Positions 9,583 through 17,514 of a stretch of DNA of 26,237 nucleotides are shown here, piece after piece (the stretch's first letter is position 1; each line of letters starts with the position of its first letter). The notes under the pieces were generated by a model. It had not been told where the DNA came from and made no database searches. It was given only the letters and a program-made list of their open reading frames with translations. This DNA comes from Gemmataceae bacterium (GTDB lineage Bacteria; Planctomycetota; Planctomycetia; Gemmatales; Gemmataceae), in NCBI GenBank assembly GCA_020847555.1, contig JADLBT010000332.1:1-26237 (forward strand). The letters are read 5' to 3'. The translations under genes and the position numbers were made by a program.

Positions 9583-11541
9583 ATGCCGCTGACACGTTTC
9601 CGGAGCCGGCTTCTCTGTATCGCTGCCCTGGCCGCCATTCCGTTGCTGTTCCTCGACACCACGGCCGCCCAGACGGACTTGCCGGCCGGCAAGGAGTTCA
9701 CGAACTCGATCGGGATGAAGCTGGTCCGCATCGAGCCGGGCGCGTTCGTCATGGGCCAGGGTGAGGCAGCGCCCCGCACCCGCCAGGAGTGGGAGGCGCG
9801 CGACGCGGACGAAGCGCCGGTCCACAGGGTTCGCCTCACCCGCCCCTTCTACCTGGGGGCGACCGAGGTCACCAACGCCCAGTTCGAGCAGTTCGACCCC
9901 GGGCACAGGGAATGGCGTGGCCGCGACGGCGTCTCGCGCGCCGACGACGAGCCGGTGACCTACGTGACCTGGCAGCAGGCGGCCGCTTTCTGCGCCTGGC
10001 TGGCGAAGAAGGAGGGCAAGCCGTATCGCCTGCCGACCGAGGCGGAGTGGGAGTACGCCTGCCGCGCCGGCACCACGACCGCCTACGCGACCGGCGAGCG
10101 GCTGACCGCCGCCCAGGCGAACGTTGGCACCTCTCCGGACGGCAAGCCGCTCAGAACGGTCGCGGTCGGCCGATACCCGCCGAACGCCTGGGGTCTGCAC
10201 GACATGCACGGCAACGTCGCCGAGTGGTGCCTGGACTGGTACGGACCTTACGCGGCCGGGGAGCAGACCGATCCCGTCGGCCGGGCCGGCGGTTACGCGC
10301 GCGTGACCCGCGGGTGGAGTTACCTCATCTCTCCGTTCCAGAAGGCCAGCCGCTACTGCCGGTCGTCGAACCGCTCGGGCCACCTGCCCGAGGACGCCAA
10401 CCGCTGCACCGGCTTCCGCGTCGTTCTCGGCGCGATGCCGGCGACCAAACCCCTGCCGCTGGTGCCGGCGCGCTATCAGCAGAACGTGCGTCAAGGTCCG
10501 GCGCCGAAGGAGGGGCCGGATCCGAAGAAGCCGTATTTCATTGACTTCACCCGCGCGGGCAAGAACCCGACGATCCCGAAGGACACCTGGGGGCCGATCT
10601 TCAGCCAGTGGAACCACTTCTCGGCGCTGTGCGTCTGCCCCAACGGCGACGTGCTCGCCTGCTGGTACACGACGGTCGGTGAAGCGGGCCGCGAGCTGGC
10701 CCAGGCCGCCAGCCGTCTCCGCGCCGGCGCGGATCACTGGGAGCCCGCCTCTCTCTTCTTCGACGTGCCCGACGTCAACGACCACGCCCCGGTGCTGCTG
10801 ACCCACGGCAAGCGGATCTATCACTTCTGCACGCAGTCGCTGCGCGGCTGGGACAATGCCTCGAACGTCATGCGCTACTCCGACGACAACGGCGCGACGT
10901 GGTCGCACCCGAGAATCATCCTGCCGCGCGAGCACCCCCAACGCCTGAGCCAGCCCTGCACCGCCTTCGCCGCCCGGGACGGCACGCTGGTGCTGGCCTG
11001 CGACGGGGACGGCCACAGAGACGAACGGCTCCTGATCGGCAAGGATGGCGGCACCAACTGGACGGTCGGCAAGGGGGACATGCGGGCGACGGTGGGGCGG
11101 TACGCGATCCACCCCGCCGTGGTGCCGCTGACCGACGGCTCGCTGCTGGCGTTCCTGCGCGGCCCGCACCCGATGCCGGCGGTGTACTCGACCGACCGCG
11201 GTGATTCGTTCGCGTTGCGGCCGACCCCGTTCCCCGGCATCAGCGTCGGCCAGAAGGCGGTCGCTCTGCGGCTGGCGAGCGGCGGACTCCTGCTGTGCAG
11301 CCTCGACAGCCGCAAGCAGGTGGTGGGCGGCGGCACCTTCGCGGCCCTGTCGTTCGACGACGGCCAGACCTGGCCGCACGTCCGCAAGGTCGAGGGCGCC
11401 ACCGGCTACCTGTCGGCGGCTCAGGCGCCCAACGGCATGATCTACCTCTTCGGCACGCGCATGAGTTGCGCCGCGTTCAACGAGACGTGGCTGCGCGAGG
11501 GCAAGCCACTTCCCACCGAGAAGGGAGCAAACACCCCATGA
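9583..11541 (+). CDS. Secreted SUMF1-like / BNR (sialidase-fold) fusion protein
   Basis: A 652-aa exported protein with signal peptide at about 1-29 (hydrophobic run ending TAAQ). Domain one (about 38-285) is a formylglycine-generating-enzyme-like SUMF1 fold, with GMKLVRIEPGAFVMG, RLPTEAEWEYACRAGT, GLHDMHGNVAEWCLDWYG and a C-terminal TGFRVVLG. Domain two (about 310-640) is a BNR/sialidase-like propeller with Asp boxes (SDDNGATW near 433, GKDGGTNW, SFDDGQTW). In true FGE the segment after the GGS(Y/W) motif holds two catalytic cysteines; here RGWSYLISPFQKASRYCR lacks both, so formylglycine formation is unlikely. The domain may instead bind ligand or carry another activity. GAGG precedes the ATG. 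It overlaps the next gene by ATGA. Confidence 0.85.
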   Translation: MPLTRFRSRLLCIAALAAIPLLFLDTTAAQTDLPAGKEFTNSIGMKLVRIEPGAFVMGQGEAAPRTRQEWEARDADEAPVHRVRLTRPFYLGATEVTNAQFEQFDPGHREWRGRDGVSRADDEPVTYVTWQQAAAFCAWLAKKEGKPYRLPTEAEWEYACRAGTTTAYATGERLTAAQANVGTSPDGKPLRTVAVGRYPPNAWGLHDMHGNVAEWCLDWYGPYAAGEQTDPVGRAGGYARVTRGWSYLISPFQKASRYCRSSNRSGHLPEDANRCTGFRVVLGAMPATKPLPLVPARYQQNVRQGPAPKEGPDPKKPYFIDFTRAGKNPTIPKDTWGPIFSQWNHFSALCVCPNGDVLACWYTTVGEAGRELAQAASRLRAGADHWEPASLFFDVPDVNDHAPVLLTHGKRIYHFCTQSLRGWDNASNVMRYSDDNGATWSHPRIILPREHPQRLSQPCTAFAARDGTLVLACDGDGHRDERLLIGKDGGTNWTVGKGDMRATVGRYAIHPAVVPLTDGSLLAFLRGPHPMPAVYSTDRGDSFALRPTPFPGISVGQKAVALRLASGGLLLCSLDSRKQVVGGGTFAALSFDDGQTWPHVRKVEGATGYLSAAQAPNGMIYLFGTRMSCAAFNETWLREGKPLPTEKGANTP

Positions 11542-13826
11542 CTCTGGCTGCACTGCTGACCGCCTGGGCTCTCGGCGGGGCGCCCGCCCAGGCCGACGCG
11601 CCGGTCAACACCTGGACGAAGCTGGAGCGCGCGGTCATCACCGGCCGGCGCTGGGACGTGCCGCTTGGTTACGCCCCGGGCCTGCAGCGCTTCGTCATTC
11701 TTGGCGGCCGCAGCGCCTTCGGCGACTACCGCAAGCCGCGCAGCTACGACGTACTCTACCTGGACGAGAAGGAAGGGCAGTGGGAGAACGCCTTCCCGGC
11801 GGGCAAGGATTGGGGGCCGCGCTTCGGCCCGGGCCAGGCGCCGCCGTGGAAGAACGAGCAATTTCAGCTGAAGGACAGCGCCGGCAACGCGCGGCCCAAC
11901 TGGACCGTCTACGGCACCTTCTCGCTCGGCCAGAAGTACGACTACGACCCCGACACGAAGGCGTTCTACTTCTACGCTGGCGGCCGCACCTTTCGCTACG
12001 ACCCCGCCGCCCGTACGTGGACCGACCTCGCCCCGCCGACGCACCCCGAGCAGGAACTGGGCGGCATCCTGCTGTGGAGTTCCCTCTGCTACGACCGCCA
12101 CAACAAGGAATTCGTCCTCTTCGGCGGGGGCAACGTACAGACGGAGCGCGGCGATCCGGGCACCTGGACCTATTCGCCCGCCCGCAACGCCTGGACGCGG
12201 CTGCGGTCCGAGCGCGAGCCGCCGCAGCGGGCGAACGCACGCCTGGTATACGACCCGGTCAACAAGAAGGTGGTGCTGTTCGGCGGCGACCGGCTCGACC
12301 AGCTCCTGTCCGATACCTGGGTCTTCGACGTCGTGACGCGGACGTGGGAGGAGCGCCAACCGGCCCGCTGCCCCTCGCCGCGCGCCGGGCACGCGCTGCT
12401 CTGGCTGCCGCGCGCGCAGAAGCTCCTGATGCTCGGCGGCTACACGTACACCTCGGCGGTCGGCTACGTCGAAGCGCTGTACAAACCGCTGCCGCTGGAG
12501 GCGTGGACCTACGACGTGGCGGGCAACCGCTGGGAGCTGGTGAAGCGCTTCGCCGCGCCCGCGCCGGTCGGCCCGGCCAACGTCTTCCTGAGCGCCGCCG
12601 TCGATGACGCGGACCGCGTCGTGGTCCTGGGCAGCAACGGCACCTGGCTGTGCCGCCTCGACGCCACGCAGAAGGACGAGGAGGGCGGCGCGAAGTTCGG
12701 CGCCAAACCGGGCGCCGTCGTCCGTCGCACCGGGCCGCACGATCCGGCGTGGTTCCGGGAAGGTGTGCCGGCGCCCGACCCCGCGAAGGTGAAGGCGGAC
12801 CTCGAAGTGCTGCCGGCGAACCGCTGGGTGATGCGGCCGACGCCGAAGCTGCCGCGACCGAACATGGACTGGGGCTCGGCCGCTTTCGCGCCGGAGCTGG
12901 ATCTCATCCTGCGCTTTTCCGGCGGGCACTCCGCCTACAGCGGCACCGCCCCGCAGGTCTACGACGTCAAAACGGACCGCTACTCGATTCCGTTCGCGCC
13001 GGAATATCCGCTCGAATACGTCTACGGCAATGACCAGGTGCGCGGCGAGTGGAGCTTCCAGGGCAACCCGTGGATGACGGGCCACACCTACAAGTCCACC
13101 GGCTACGACCCGCACCTGAAGGCGCTCGTCTTCGCCCCGCACAGCTACACCTACTTCTTCGACCCGCTTAAAGGCAAATGGTCGCGTGCGCCGGAACGCA
13201 ATCCGTACCGGCCGAACTTCTACGTCAACACGGTCTGCGCCACGCCGCGGGGGGCGGTGGTGTGGGCGGAGCGCGTCAAGGGCGGCCCTGGCCTGTGGCG
13301 CCTCGACGCGGCCACGCGGACCTGGAAGGCGCTGCCGCTGACCGGCCCGCTGCACGCAACGAGTGCCGACCAGCACGGCCTGGCGTATGACGCGAAGCGC
13401 GACCGGCTGCTCTTCTTCAGCAGCGTCGGCAAGCAGCGCGGGGATGTGGCCGCGTACGACGTCAAGAGCGGCAAGGCGCAGTGGCTGGGGGCGGCGGGCA
13501 AGGATCGGGCCGCTCTGCCGTCGCGCGAGGCCGTCTACCTGCCGCACTGCGACATGGTGCTGCTCGGGGCGCGGGCGACGGTGAACGGCCGGCTCCTCTG
13601 GGTGCTGTATGATTGCGGTAAGAATGCCTGGGTCGGCGCCGAGCTGCCGGGCGCCGATCCGATCGGCAAGGGGACGTCGAGCCGGGCGTTTAACAACTCG
13701 GTGGGCGTGATGTACGATGCCAACCGGCGGCTCGTCTGGGCGGTCGGGCAGAACAGCCACGTTCACGTTCTCCGCTTCGACCCGGCCAGCACGAAACTGG
13801 TGGCGCTCGACGGGACGGGGGAATGA
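11538..13826 (+). CDS. Secreted kelch-repeat beta-propeller protein
   Basis: A 762-aa protein with a short signal peptide (about 1-21, ending AQADAP) and repeated kelch-type blades. Recurrent blade words include VILGGRS, FVLFGGGN, VVLFGGDRL and LLMLGGY, followed by paired W/Y turns such as TWTYSPARNAWTRL and DTWVFDVVTRTWEE. A second, more diverged propeller seems to occupy about 420-750 (NMDWGSAAFAPELDLILRFS, LVFAPHSYTYFFDP, WRLDAATRTWKAL). No catalytic residues are identifiable. The ATG at 11538 overlaps the stop of the SUMF1/BNR gene (ATGA), a clear sign of translational coupling, so the two products probably act together outside the cytoplasm. The frame is open upstream of this start, but that part overlaps the previous gene. 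The ligand is unknown. Confidence 0.85.
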   Translation: MTLAALLTAWALGGAPAQADAPVNTWTKLERAVITGRRWDVPLGYAPGLQRFVILGGRSAFGDYRKPRSYDVLYLDEKEGQWENAFPAGKDWGPRFGPGQAPPWKNEQFQLKDSAGNARPNWTVYGTFSLGQKYDYDPDTKAFYFYAGGRTFRYDPAARTWTDLAPPTHPEQELGGILLWSSLCYDRHNKEFVLFGGGNVQTERGDPGTWTYSPARNAWTRLRSEREPPQRANARLVYDPVNKKVVLFGGDRLDQLLSDTWVFDVVTRTWEERQPARCPSPRAGHALLWLPRAQKLLMLGGYTYTSAVGYVEALYKPLPLEAWTYDVAGNRWELVKRFAAPAPVGPANVFLSAAVDDADRVVVLGSNGTWLCRLDATQKDEEGGAKFGAKPGAVVRRTGPHDPAWFREGVPAPDPAKVKADLEVLPANRWVMRPTPKLPRPNMDWGSAAFAPELDLILRFSGGHSAYSGTAPQVYDVKTDRYSIPFAPEYPLEYVYGNDQVRGEWSFQGNPWMTGHTYKSTGYDPHLKALVFAPHSYTYFFDPLKGKWSRAPERNPYRPNFYVNTVCATPRGAVVWAERVKGGPGLWRLDAATRTWKALPLTGPLHATSADQHGLAYDAKRDRLLFFSSVGKQRGDVAAYDVKSGKAQWLGAAGKDRAALPSREAVYLPHCDMVLLGARATVNGRLLWVLYDCGKNAWVGAELPGADPIGKGTSSRAFNNSVGVMYDANRRLVWAVGQNSHVHVLRFDPASTKLVALDGTGE

Positions 13827-13878
13827 GGCCAACCACCCCCTCCCCCGGCTGAGCGACCCGCACCAGGGAGCGACTCCC

Positions 13879-14949
13879 ATGACTGAAACGGGCAAGATTG
13901 CCGTCACCTGTTCCGGCTGCGGGCAGTTGCTGGCCGTCGGCGCCGATGACCTCCGGGCCGAGGCCGAGTGCCTCTGGTGCGGGACACTCACACCCATCGC
14001 GGCGCGTGCCGCAACTTCCGCAGCCGTGCGCGCCGGGCGTCCGCCGGCGGCCGTCCCGGCGCGGCCGCGACCGGCTCCGGCCGCACCCGCGAAGTTGCCT
14101 GAAGAACCCCCATCCGCAGGGCCGCGCTGGTTCGAGCAGACACCGTATGTCGTGGAAGGGGCGACGCTGGGGCCGGCTGCCCTCCCTCCGCCGTCGGCCC
14201 TCGCGCCCGGTCTCCCGCCAGCTTTGGGGCGCTCGCCGCTTCCGCCTCCACCGCTGGCGGAGGACGAGGACGGCGCTCCCTACCAGATCGAGACCCCACT
14301 GCAGCGGCCCTGCCCGAGCTGCGCGTCTCCCACGTCCAAAGATGTGGCGGTGTGTCCTGCCTGCGGTTTCGAGCCGAAGGCGGACGCCCGCAAGCGCCGG
14401 ACCTACGAGCCCGTCCGCCACAGCTGGGAGGCGGGCTGGCCGCTGGCGCGCCGGGTGCGGCTGTTCCTGATCGGCCATGCGGCGGCCCTGCTGCTCGGCG
14501 CGATCGGGGCGTGGGCGGTCGGAGCGTGGGCCGCGTTCCTGGCCCCGTGGTTCGTCTTCACCGTCATCACCGCGTTCCTCCTCGGCACCTACGCGCGCAC
14601 CGAGGTGACGCGCACCGAGCGCGGCAAGGTGCGCCTTACGCAGATGTGGCGGGTCTGTTTCGTCGCTATGAAGCCACAGGGTATTCGTCTCAGCGAGTAC
14701 GAGGGGGTGGTGAGCCTGCGCGCCCCCGCGCCCGATTTCTGGGACTGGTTCCTCCTGGTCATCCTCGTGCTCCTGGGGATCGTGCCCGGCTTTCTGTGGT
14801 GGTATTTCGTGATCCGCCCCGATACGTTTCGCGTCGCCCTCACCCGCGACCACGGCTTCCCCGAACAGATTCTCTACTGGGGCTGGGACGAGCGGCAGGC
14901 ACTGGACATGGCGCAGACGCTGCACGCGGTCGTCTTCACATTACCCTGA
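13879..14949 (+). CDS. Zinc-ribbon, proline-rich, multi-pass membrane protein of unknown function
   Basis: A 356-aa protein with three parts. The N-terminus (about 10-40) has a CxxC/CxxC zinc ribbon (CSGCGQLL...CLWCG). A Pro/Ala-rich linker follows to about 130. A second zinc ribbon (about 140-160, CPSCASP...CPACGFE) precedes the membrane region: a hydrophobic hairpin at about 195-236 (LFLIGHAAALLLGAIG, FLAPWFVFTVITAFLLG) and another span near 290-315 (WFLLVILVLLGIVPGFLWWY). The segment between and after the spans has a PH-like look (RLSEYEGVVSLR, FRVALTRD), but this is a weak impression. The start ATG at 13879 has AGGGAG upstream. It follows the kelch gene by 52 bases and may be co-transcribed. 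Function is not recognised. Confidence 0.75.
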   Translation: MTETGKIAVTCSGCGQLLAVGADDLRAEAECLWCGTLTPIAARAATSAAVRAGRPPAAVPARPRPAPAAPAKLPEEPPSAGPRWFEQTPYVVEGATLGPAALPPPSALAPGLPPALGRSPLPPPPLAEDEDGAPYQIETPLQRPCPSCASPTSKDVAVCPACGFEPKADARKRRTYEPVRHSWEAGWPLARRVRLFLIGHAAALLLGAIGAWAVGAWAAFLAPWFVFTVITAFLLGTYARTEVTRTERGKVRLTQMWRVCFVAMKPQGIRLSEYEGVVSLRAPAPDFWDWFLLVILVLLGIVPGFLWWYFVIRPDTFRVALTRDHGFPEQILYWGWDERQALDMAQTLHAVVFTLP

Positions 14950-15050
14950 TTCACGGTCCGATTATTCCTGTCTGCGCGCGGGCACCCTCACCTCGCGCAG
15001 CGTACCACTTCCCTCCACAGCCTCGATGCATAGGCTGGGAAAACAGGGCG

Positions 15051-15067
15051 ATTGTAAATGTGTCAAT
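15051..15067. promoter_or_regulatory. Weak dyad, candidate operator for the GntR/LacI hybrid regulator
   Basis: ATTGTAAATGTGTCAAT is AT-rich in an otherwise GC-rich gap and has ATTG/CAAT ends in dyad symmetry. It lies 58 bases before the preferred start of a GntR-HTH regulator, a usual place for autoregulation. Symmetry is only partial, so this is tentative. Confidence 0.2.
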
Positions 15068-15124
15068 CCGCCCGCTGTCGGCTGGTACAGGGGACCGCCC
15101 GTGGCTCCTTCACGCAAACGCACC

Positions 15125-16270
15125 ATGAAAGAGGCTTCAAAACCAGCAGCCGGGTTCGAGCGCCTCGGCCGGCCGCCGAGCCTGACCGCGCGCGTCGAGC
15201 AGCTCCTGCGGCAGGCGATCGCCGAGGGGCGCTTCGCGGCCGGCCCGTTGCCGACGGAGGTCGAACTGGCTGAGCAGCTCGGGGTGAGCCGCGAGACGGT
15301 GCGGCTGGCCGCCGAGAACCTGCAGAACGAGGGCATTCTCGTCAAGATCCGCCGCAAGGGGACGTTCCTCCGTCCGCCGCCGCTGCCGGACCGGATCGAG
15401 CCGGTCGGCCCGCCGTGCCTGGGCTACCTGCAGGCCGGCTACCCGGCCGGGCCAGGGCAGGAAGAGGTGGTGACGCGCCTCGTCAGTGCGCTCATGCTCC
15501 AGGGCGCGCTGGAGGAGGCCGGCCGGGCCGGGTATCGCCTCGCCGTTCAGCACGCCCCGTACACCGCGATCGGTCAAGCGCTACGGCAACTCCAGCAGAC
15601 GCAGCGGCTGCGCGGCGTCCTCTTCGCCCACTACGGGGAGGAGAAACTTCTTCGGCGGACGGAGGGTCTGGACCTGCCGGCGGTCCTGCTCGACCACGAC
15701 ATCGGGCGCTCGCGCATCCCGTCGGTGCGAGACGACTCGTTCGAGGGCGCGCGGCTCGTCGTCCGCCACCTCGCCGGACTGGGGCACCGTCGCATCGCCT
15801 TCGCCAACTGGCGTCAGGAGGAGTTGAACCGCTGGCGGTTGCAGGGCTACCGGCAGGGGCTGCGCGATGCTGGTTTGCCGCGGCGGCGGGTGTGGGAGTT
15901 GTCGGTGGAACTGACCGCGGAGGGGGCCAGCCGGGCGGTGGGCGAGTTCCTCGGCATGACCCCCCGGCCGACGGCGCTGTATTGCTTCAACAACTCGCTG
16001 ACGAGTCTCGTTATCGCTGCCCTGCAGCGCGAGGGCGTGCGCGTGCCGGACGACGTGAGCGTGGTGGGGGGCGGCGGCGAGGAGGTTCCGGGCCTGACCT
16101 GCCACCAGGCCGACTGGTACGAGATGGGGCGTGCGGCGGTCCAGGTTCTGCTGCGGTCGCGGGCCGGGCCGGGGTCGCAGCCGCCGGAAAACCGCCTGTG
16201 CCCGCACACGCTGCGCCCCGGCCAGACCACCGCCGCCCCCCCCACGAGCCCCACGCCAGAGCGCCGCTAA
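15125..16270 (+). CDS. GntR-HTH / LacI-type sensor hybrid transcriptional regulator
   Basis: A 381-aa AraR-like architecture. An N-terminal GntR winged helix (about 18-85; LPTEVELAEQLGVSRETVRLAAENLQ, with recognition helix near 54-66) is joined to a periplasmic-binding-protein-like ligand domain of the LacI/GalR kind. The latter shows LLDHDIGRSRIPSVRDD, RHLAGLGHRRIAFAN, GYRQGLRDAGLPR and VRVPDDVSVVGGGGEE. Such proteins usually respond to a sugar and repress nearby carbohydrate genes. The ATG at 15125 fits the domain; a GTG at 15101 is an alternative giving eight more residues. No sugar-use operon is evident next to it. It could control itself or the upstream SUMF1/BNR-kelch genes, which is inference. 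Confidence 0.87.
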   Translation: MKEASKPAAGFERLGRPPSLTARVEQLLRQAIAEGRFAAGPLPTEVELAEQLGVSRETVRLAAENLQNEGILVKIRRKGTFLRPPPLPDRIEPVGPPCLGYLQAGYPAGPGQEEVVTRLVSALMLQGALEEAGRAGYRLAVQHAPYTAIGQALRQLQQTQRLRGVLFAHYGEEKLLRRTEGLDLPAVLLDHDIGRSRIPSVRDDSFEGARLVVRHLAGLGHRRIAFANWRQEELNRWRLQGYRQGLRDAGLPRRRVWELSVELTAEGASRAVGEFLGMTPRPTALYCFNNSLTSLVIAALQREGVRVPDDVSVVGGGGEEVPGLTCHQADWYEMGRAAVQVLLRSRAGPGSQPPENRLCPHTLRPGQTTAAPPTSPTPERR

Positions 16271-16287
16271 CCCGGACCCGGAGCGCT

Positions 16288-16319
16288 ACCAGCCCGGAGC
16301 GCCAGCGCCGGGCACTGGT
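16288..16319. repeat. REP-like palindrome
   Basis: ACCAGCCCGG (16288-16297) pairs with CCGGGCACTGGT (16308-16319) with a 2-base bulge, around the centre AGCGCCAGCG. This is the same core seen at 6313-6336 and related to 8868-8929. The following bases (about 16326-16350, with GGCTGGTCAGCGCGCCACGCCAGG) look like a second, decayed copy. It lies between the convergent regulator and DUF4142 genes. Confidence 0.6.
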
Positions 16320-16459
16320 GCTCCAGGCTGGTCAGCGCGCCACGCCAGGTTGGGGTTGGTTAGCCCAGCAGGGCCGCCCGGGTGGCCAGGATGCGCTGCG
16401 ACTCCTCCGAATCGACGCCAGCGGGTTGCGCAGTTACGTCTCCACAGGTGAGCGGGCGA

Positions 16460-16981
16460 TTACTTCACCTTGTCGTACACCCGGCGGGCCTCCTCCAGGT
16501 GCATGCGCAGGGCCGGCAGCGCCTTCTCCGCGAACGCCTTCACCTGTTCATTCGTCGCGCCCTTCGCCTGGGCCTGGAACATCGCGATGGCCTGTTCGTG
16601 CGCCTTCACCTGATGCTTCATGTACTCGCGGTCGAAGGCGGCGCCCTTCTGCCGGGTGAGTTCGTCGAGCCGTTTCTGGAAGCTCTTGTCGAGGCCCTGC
16701 GCGACGGCCACCTTCATGTCCTTGGCGAGGTCGAGCAGTCGGTCGTTCACCTTGCGGTGACCGCTGGCCATCATCTGCGCGAACTGTTTGACGTCGGCGT
16801 TGGTGGCGATCTTCGCGGCCTCCTCGCTCAGTTTCACCTCGGCGATGCCGCTGGAGATGACCTTGGCGAGGAACTTCTGGGCCGGGAGCGGGTCGCGCAC
16901 GACCTGGCTGGCCAGGACCGCCTGGCCCACCAGGACCAGTGCCAGACCAAGGCAGAGGCCGCTCACGCTTCTCGTCTTCAT
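16460..16981 (-). CDS. DUF4142-type secreted helical protein
   Basis: A 173-aa protein with signal peptide at about 1-25 (GLCLGLALVLVGQAVLA) followed by an all-helical ferritin-like domain of the DUF4142 family. Typical landmarks are ISSGIAEVKLSEEAAKIA, NADVKQFAQMMASGHRKVNDRL, YMKHQVKAHEQAIAMFQAQA and KALPALRMHLEEARRV. Members are common in environmental bacteria as periplasmic proteins; no reaction is established. The ATG at 16981 begins the signal peptide and has CGGAGGTGGAC immediately upstream, so it is preferred over an ATG 69 bases earlier. It is divergent from the SRPBCC gene across 533 noncoding bases. Confidence 0.9.
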   Translation of the reverse strand: MKTRSVSGLCLGLALVLVGQAVLASQVVRDPLPAQKFLAKVISSGIAEVKLSEEAAKIATNADVKQFAQMMASGHRKVNDRLLDLAKDMKVAVAQGLDKSFQKRLDELTRQKGAAFDREYMKHQVKAHEQAIAMFQAQAKGATNEQVKAFAEKALPALRMHLEEARRVYDKVK

Positions 16982-17514
16982 GTCCACCTCCGGGTAAAGG
17001 TCTGCTTCCGAACGGCCCCCCTGGCCGATCGTGGAGAAGCATTGTGGCAAATCGCATGCCGCCTGCCGCTGCGGCTGCCATTCGGGCTCGGTTTCCGGGC
17101 GCGGACCAGTTCTTCCTTTCGGCGGGCGCGCCCCGCGGCGCGTACGCGGCCCGGGCCGGGTTCCGGCGGGAGTTCGCCGCGGCCGGGACGGGAAGGGGAG
17201 GGCGCCGCGCTGAGCATGCGCCTGCGCTCCCTACCCGGCGACGGATCAGCACGCCCTCCGGGCCGCGGATGTGGCTGCCGTGGGGCCGCGCGGCACCGAG
17301 TTTGCACGCTTTGCAGCAGAGCTGAGACTGCCGACGCTGAGGCGCCAGAGGAGGCCAGGCCGTCCTGATCAGGCTGAGCGATCGGACGGCGGAGCGGAAC
17401 AGCGAGATCGCCCCCGCGGAGCGGGTCGCCGAGACGGCCGGACGGCGAGGGTGACTGCCCGGCCTTGCTCGCCGGGGCTGTTATCCTTCACCCTGATTTG
17501 AGAAGGAGAGTCAC
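16982..17514. other. Divergent intergenic region, 533 bases, no gene seen
   Basis: This is the longest noncoding gap in the window. Open frames through it are Arg/Ala/Gly/Pro-rich and show no domain or good ribosome binding site, so I treat them as chance frames in high-GC DNA. The right end carries GAGAAGGAGAG just before the SRPBCC start. Small G/C hairpins are present (for example around 17446-17478), but none is distinctive. A decayed gene or an sRNA cannot be excluded. Confidence 0.5.

Noticed and set aside
9583..10440. Calling the SUMF1-like domain an active formylglycine-generating enzyme.
   Set aside because: The two catalytic cysteines expected just after the RGWSY segment are absent, and no sulfatase gene is nearby.
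11442..13997. Very long open frame on the minus strand opposite the kelch gene (851 codons); similar ones at 9430-11553, 7057-9291 and 4681-6384.
   Set aside because: Their translations are Arg/Ala/Gly/Pro/Val-rich with no domain motifs, and they lie exactly antisense to well-supported genes. Long antisense frames are expected in high-GC coding DNA.
16982..17514. Plus-strand frames of 60-128 codons in the long gap (for example 16939-17325).
   Set aside because: They have no ribosome site and Arg/Pro/Ala-biased composition, and one overlaps the DUF4142 start on the other strand. There is no evidence of coding.
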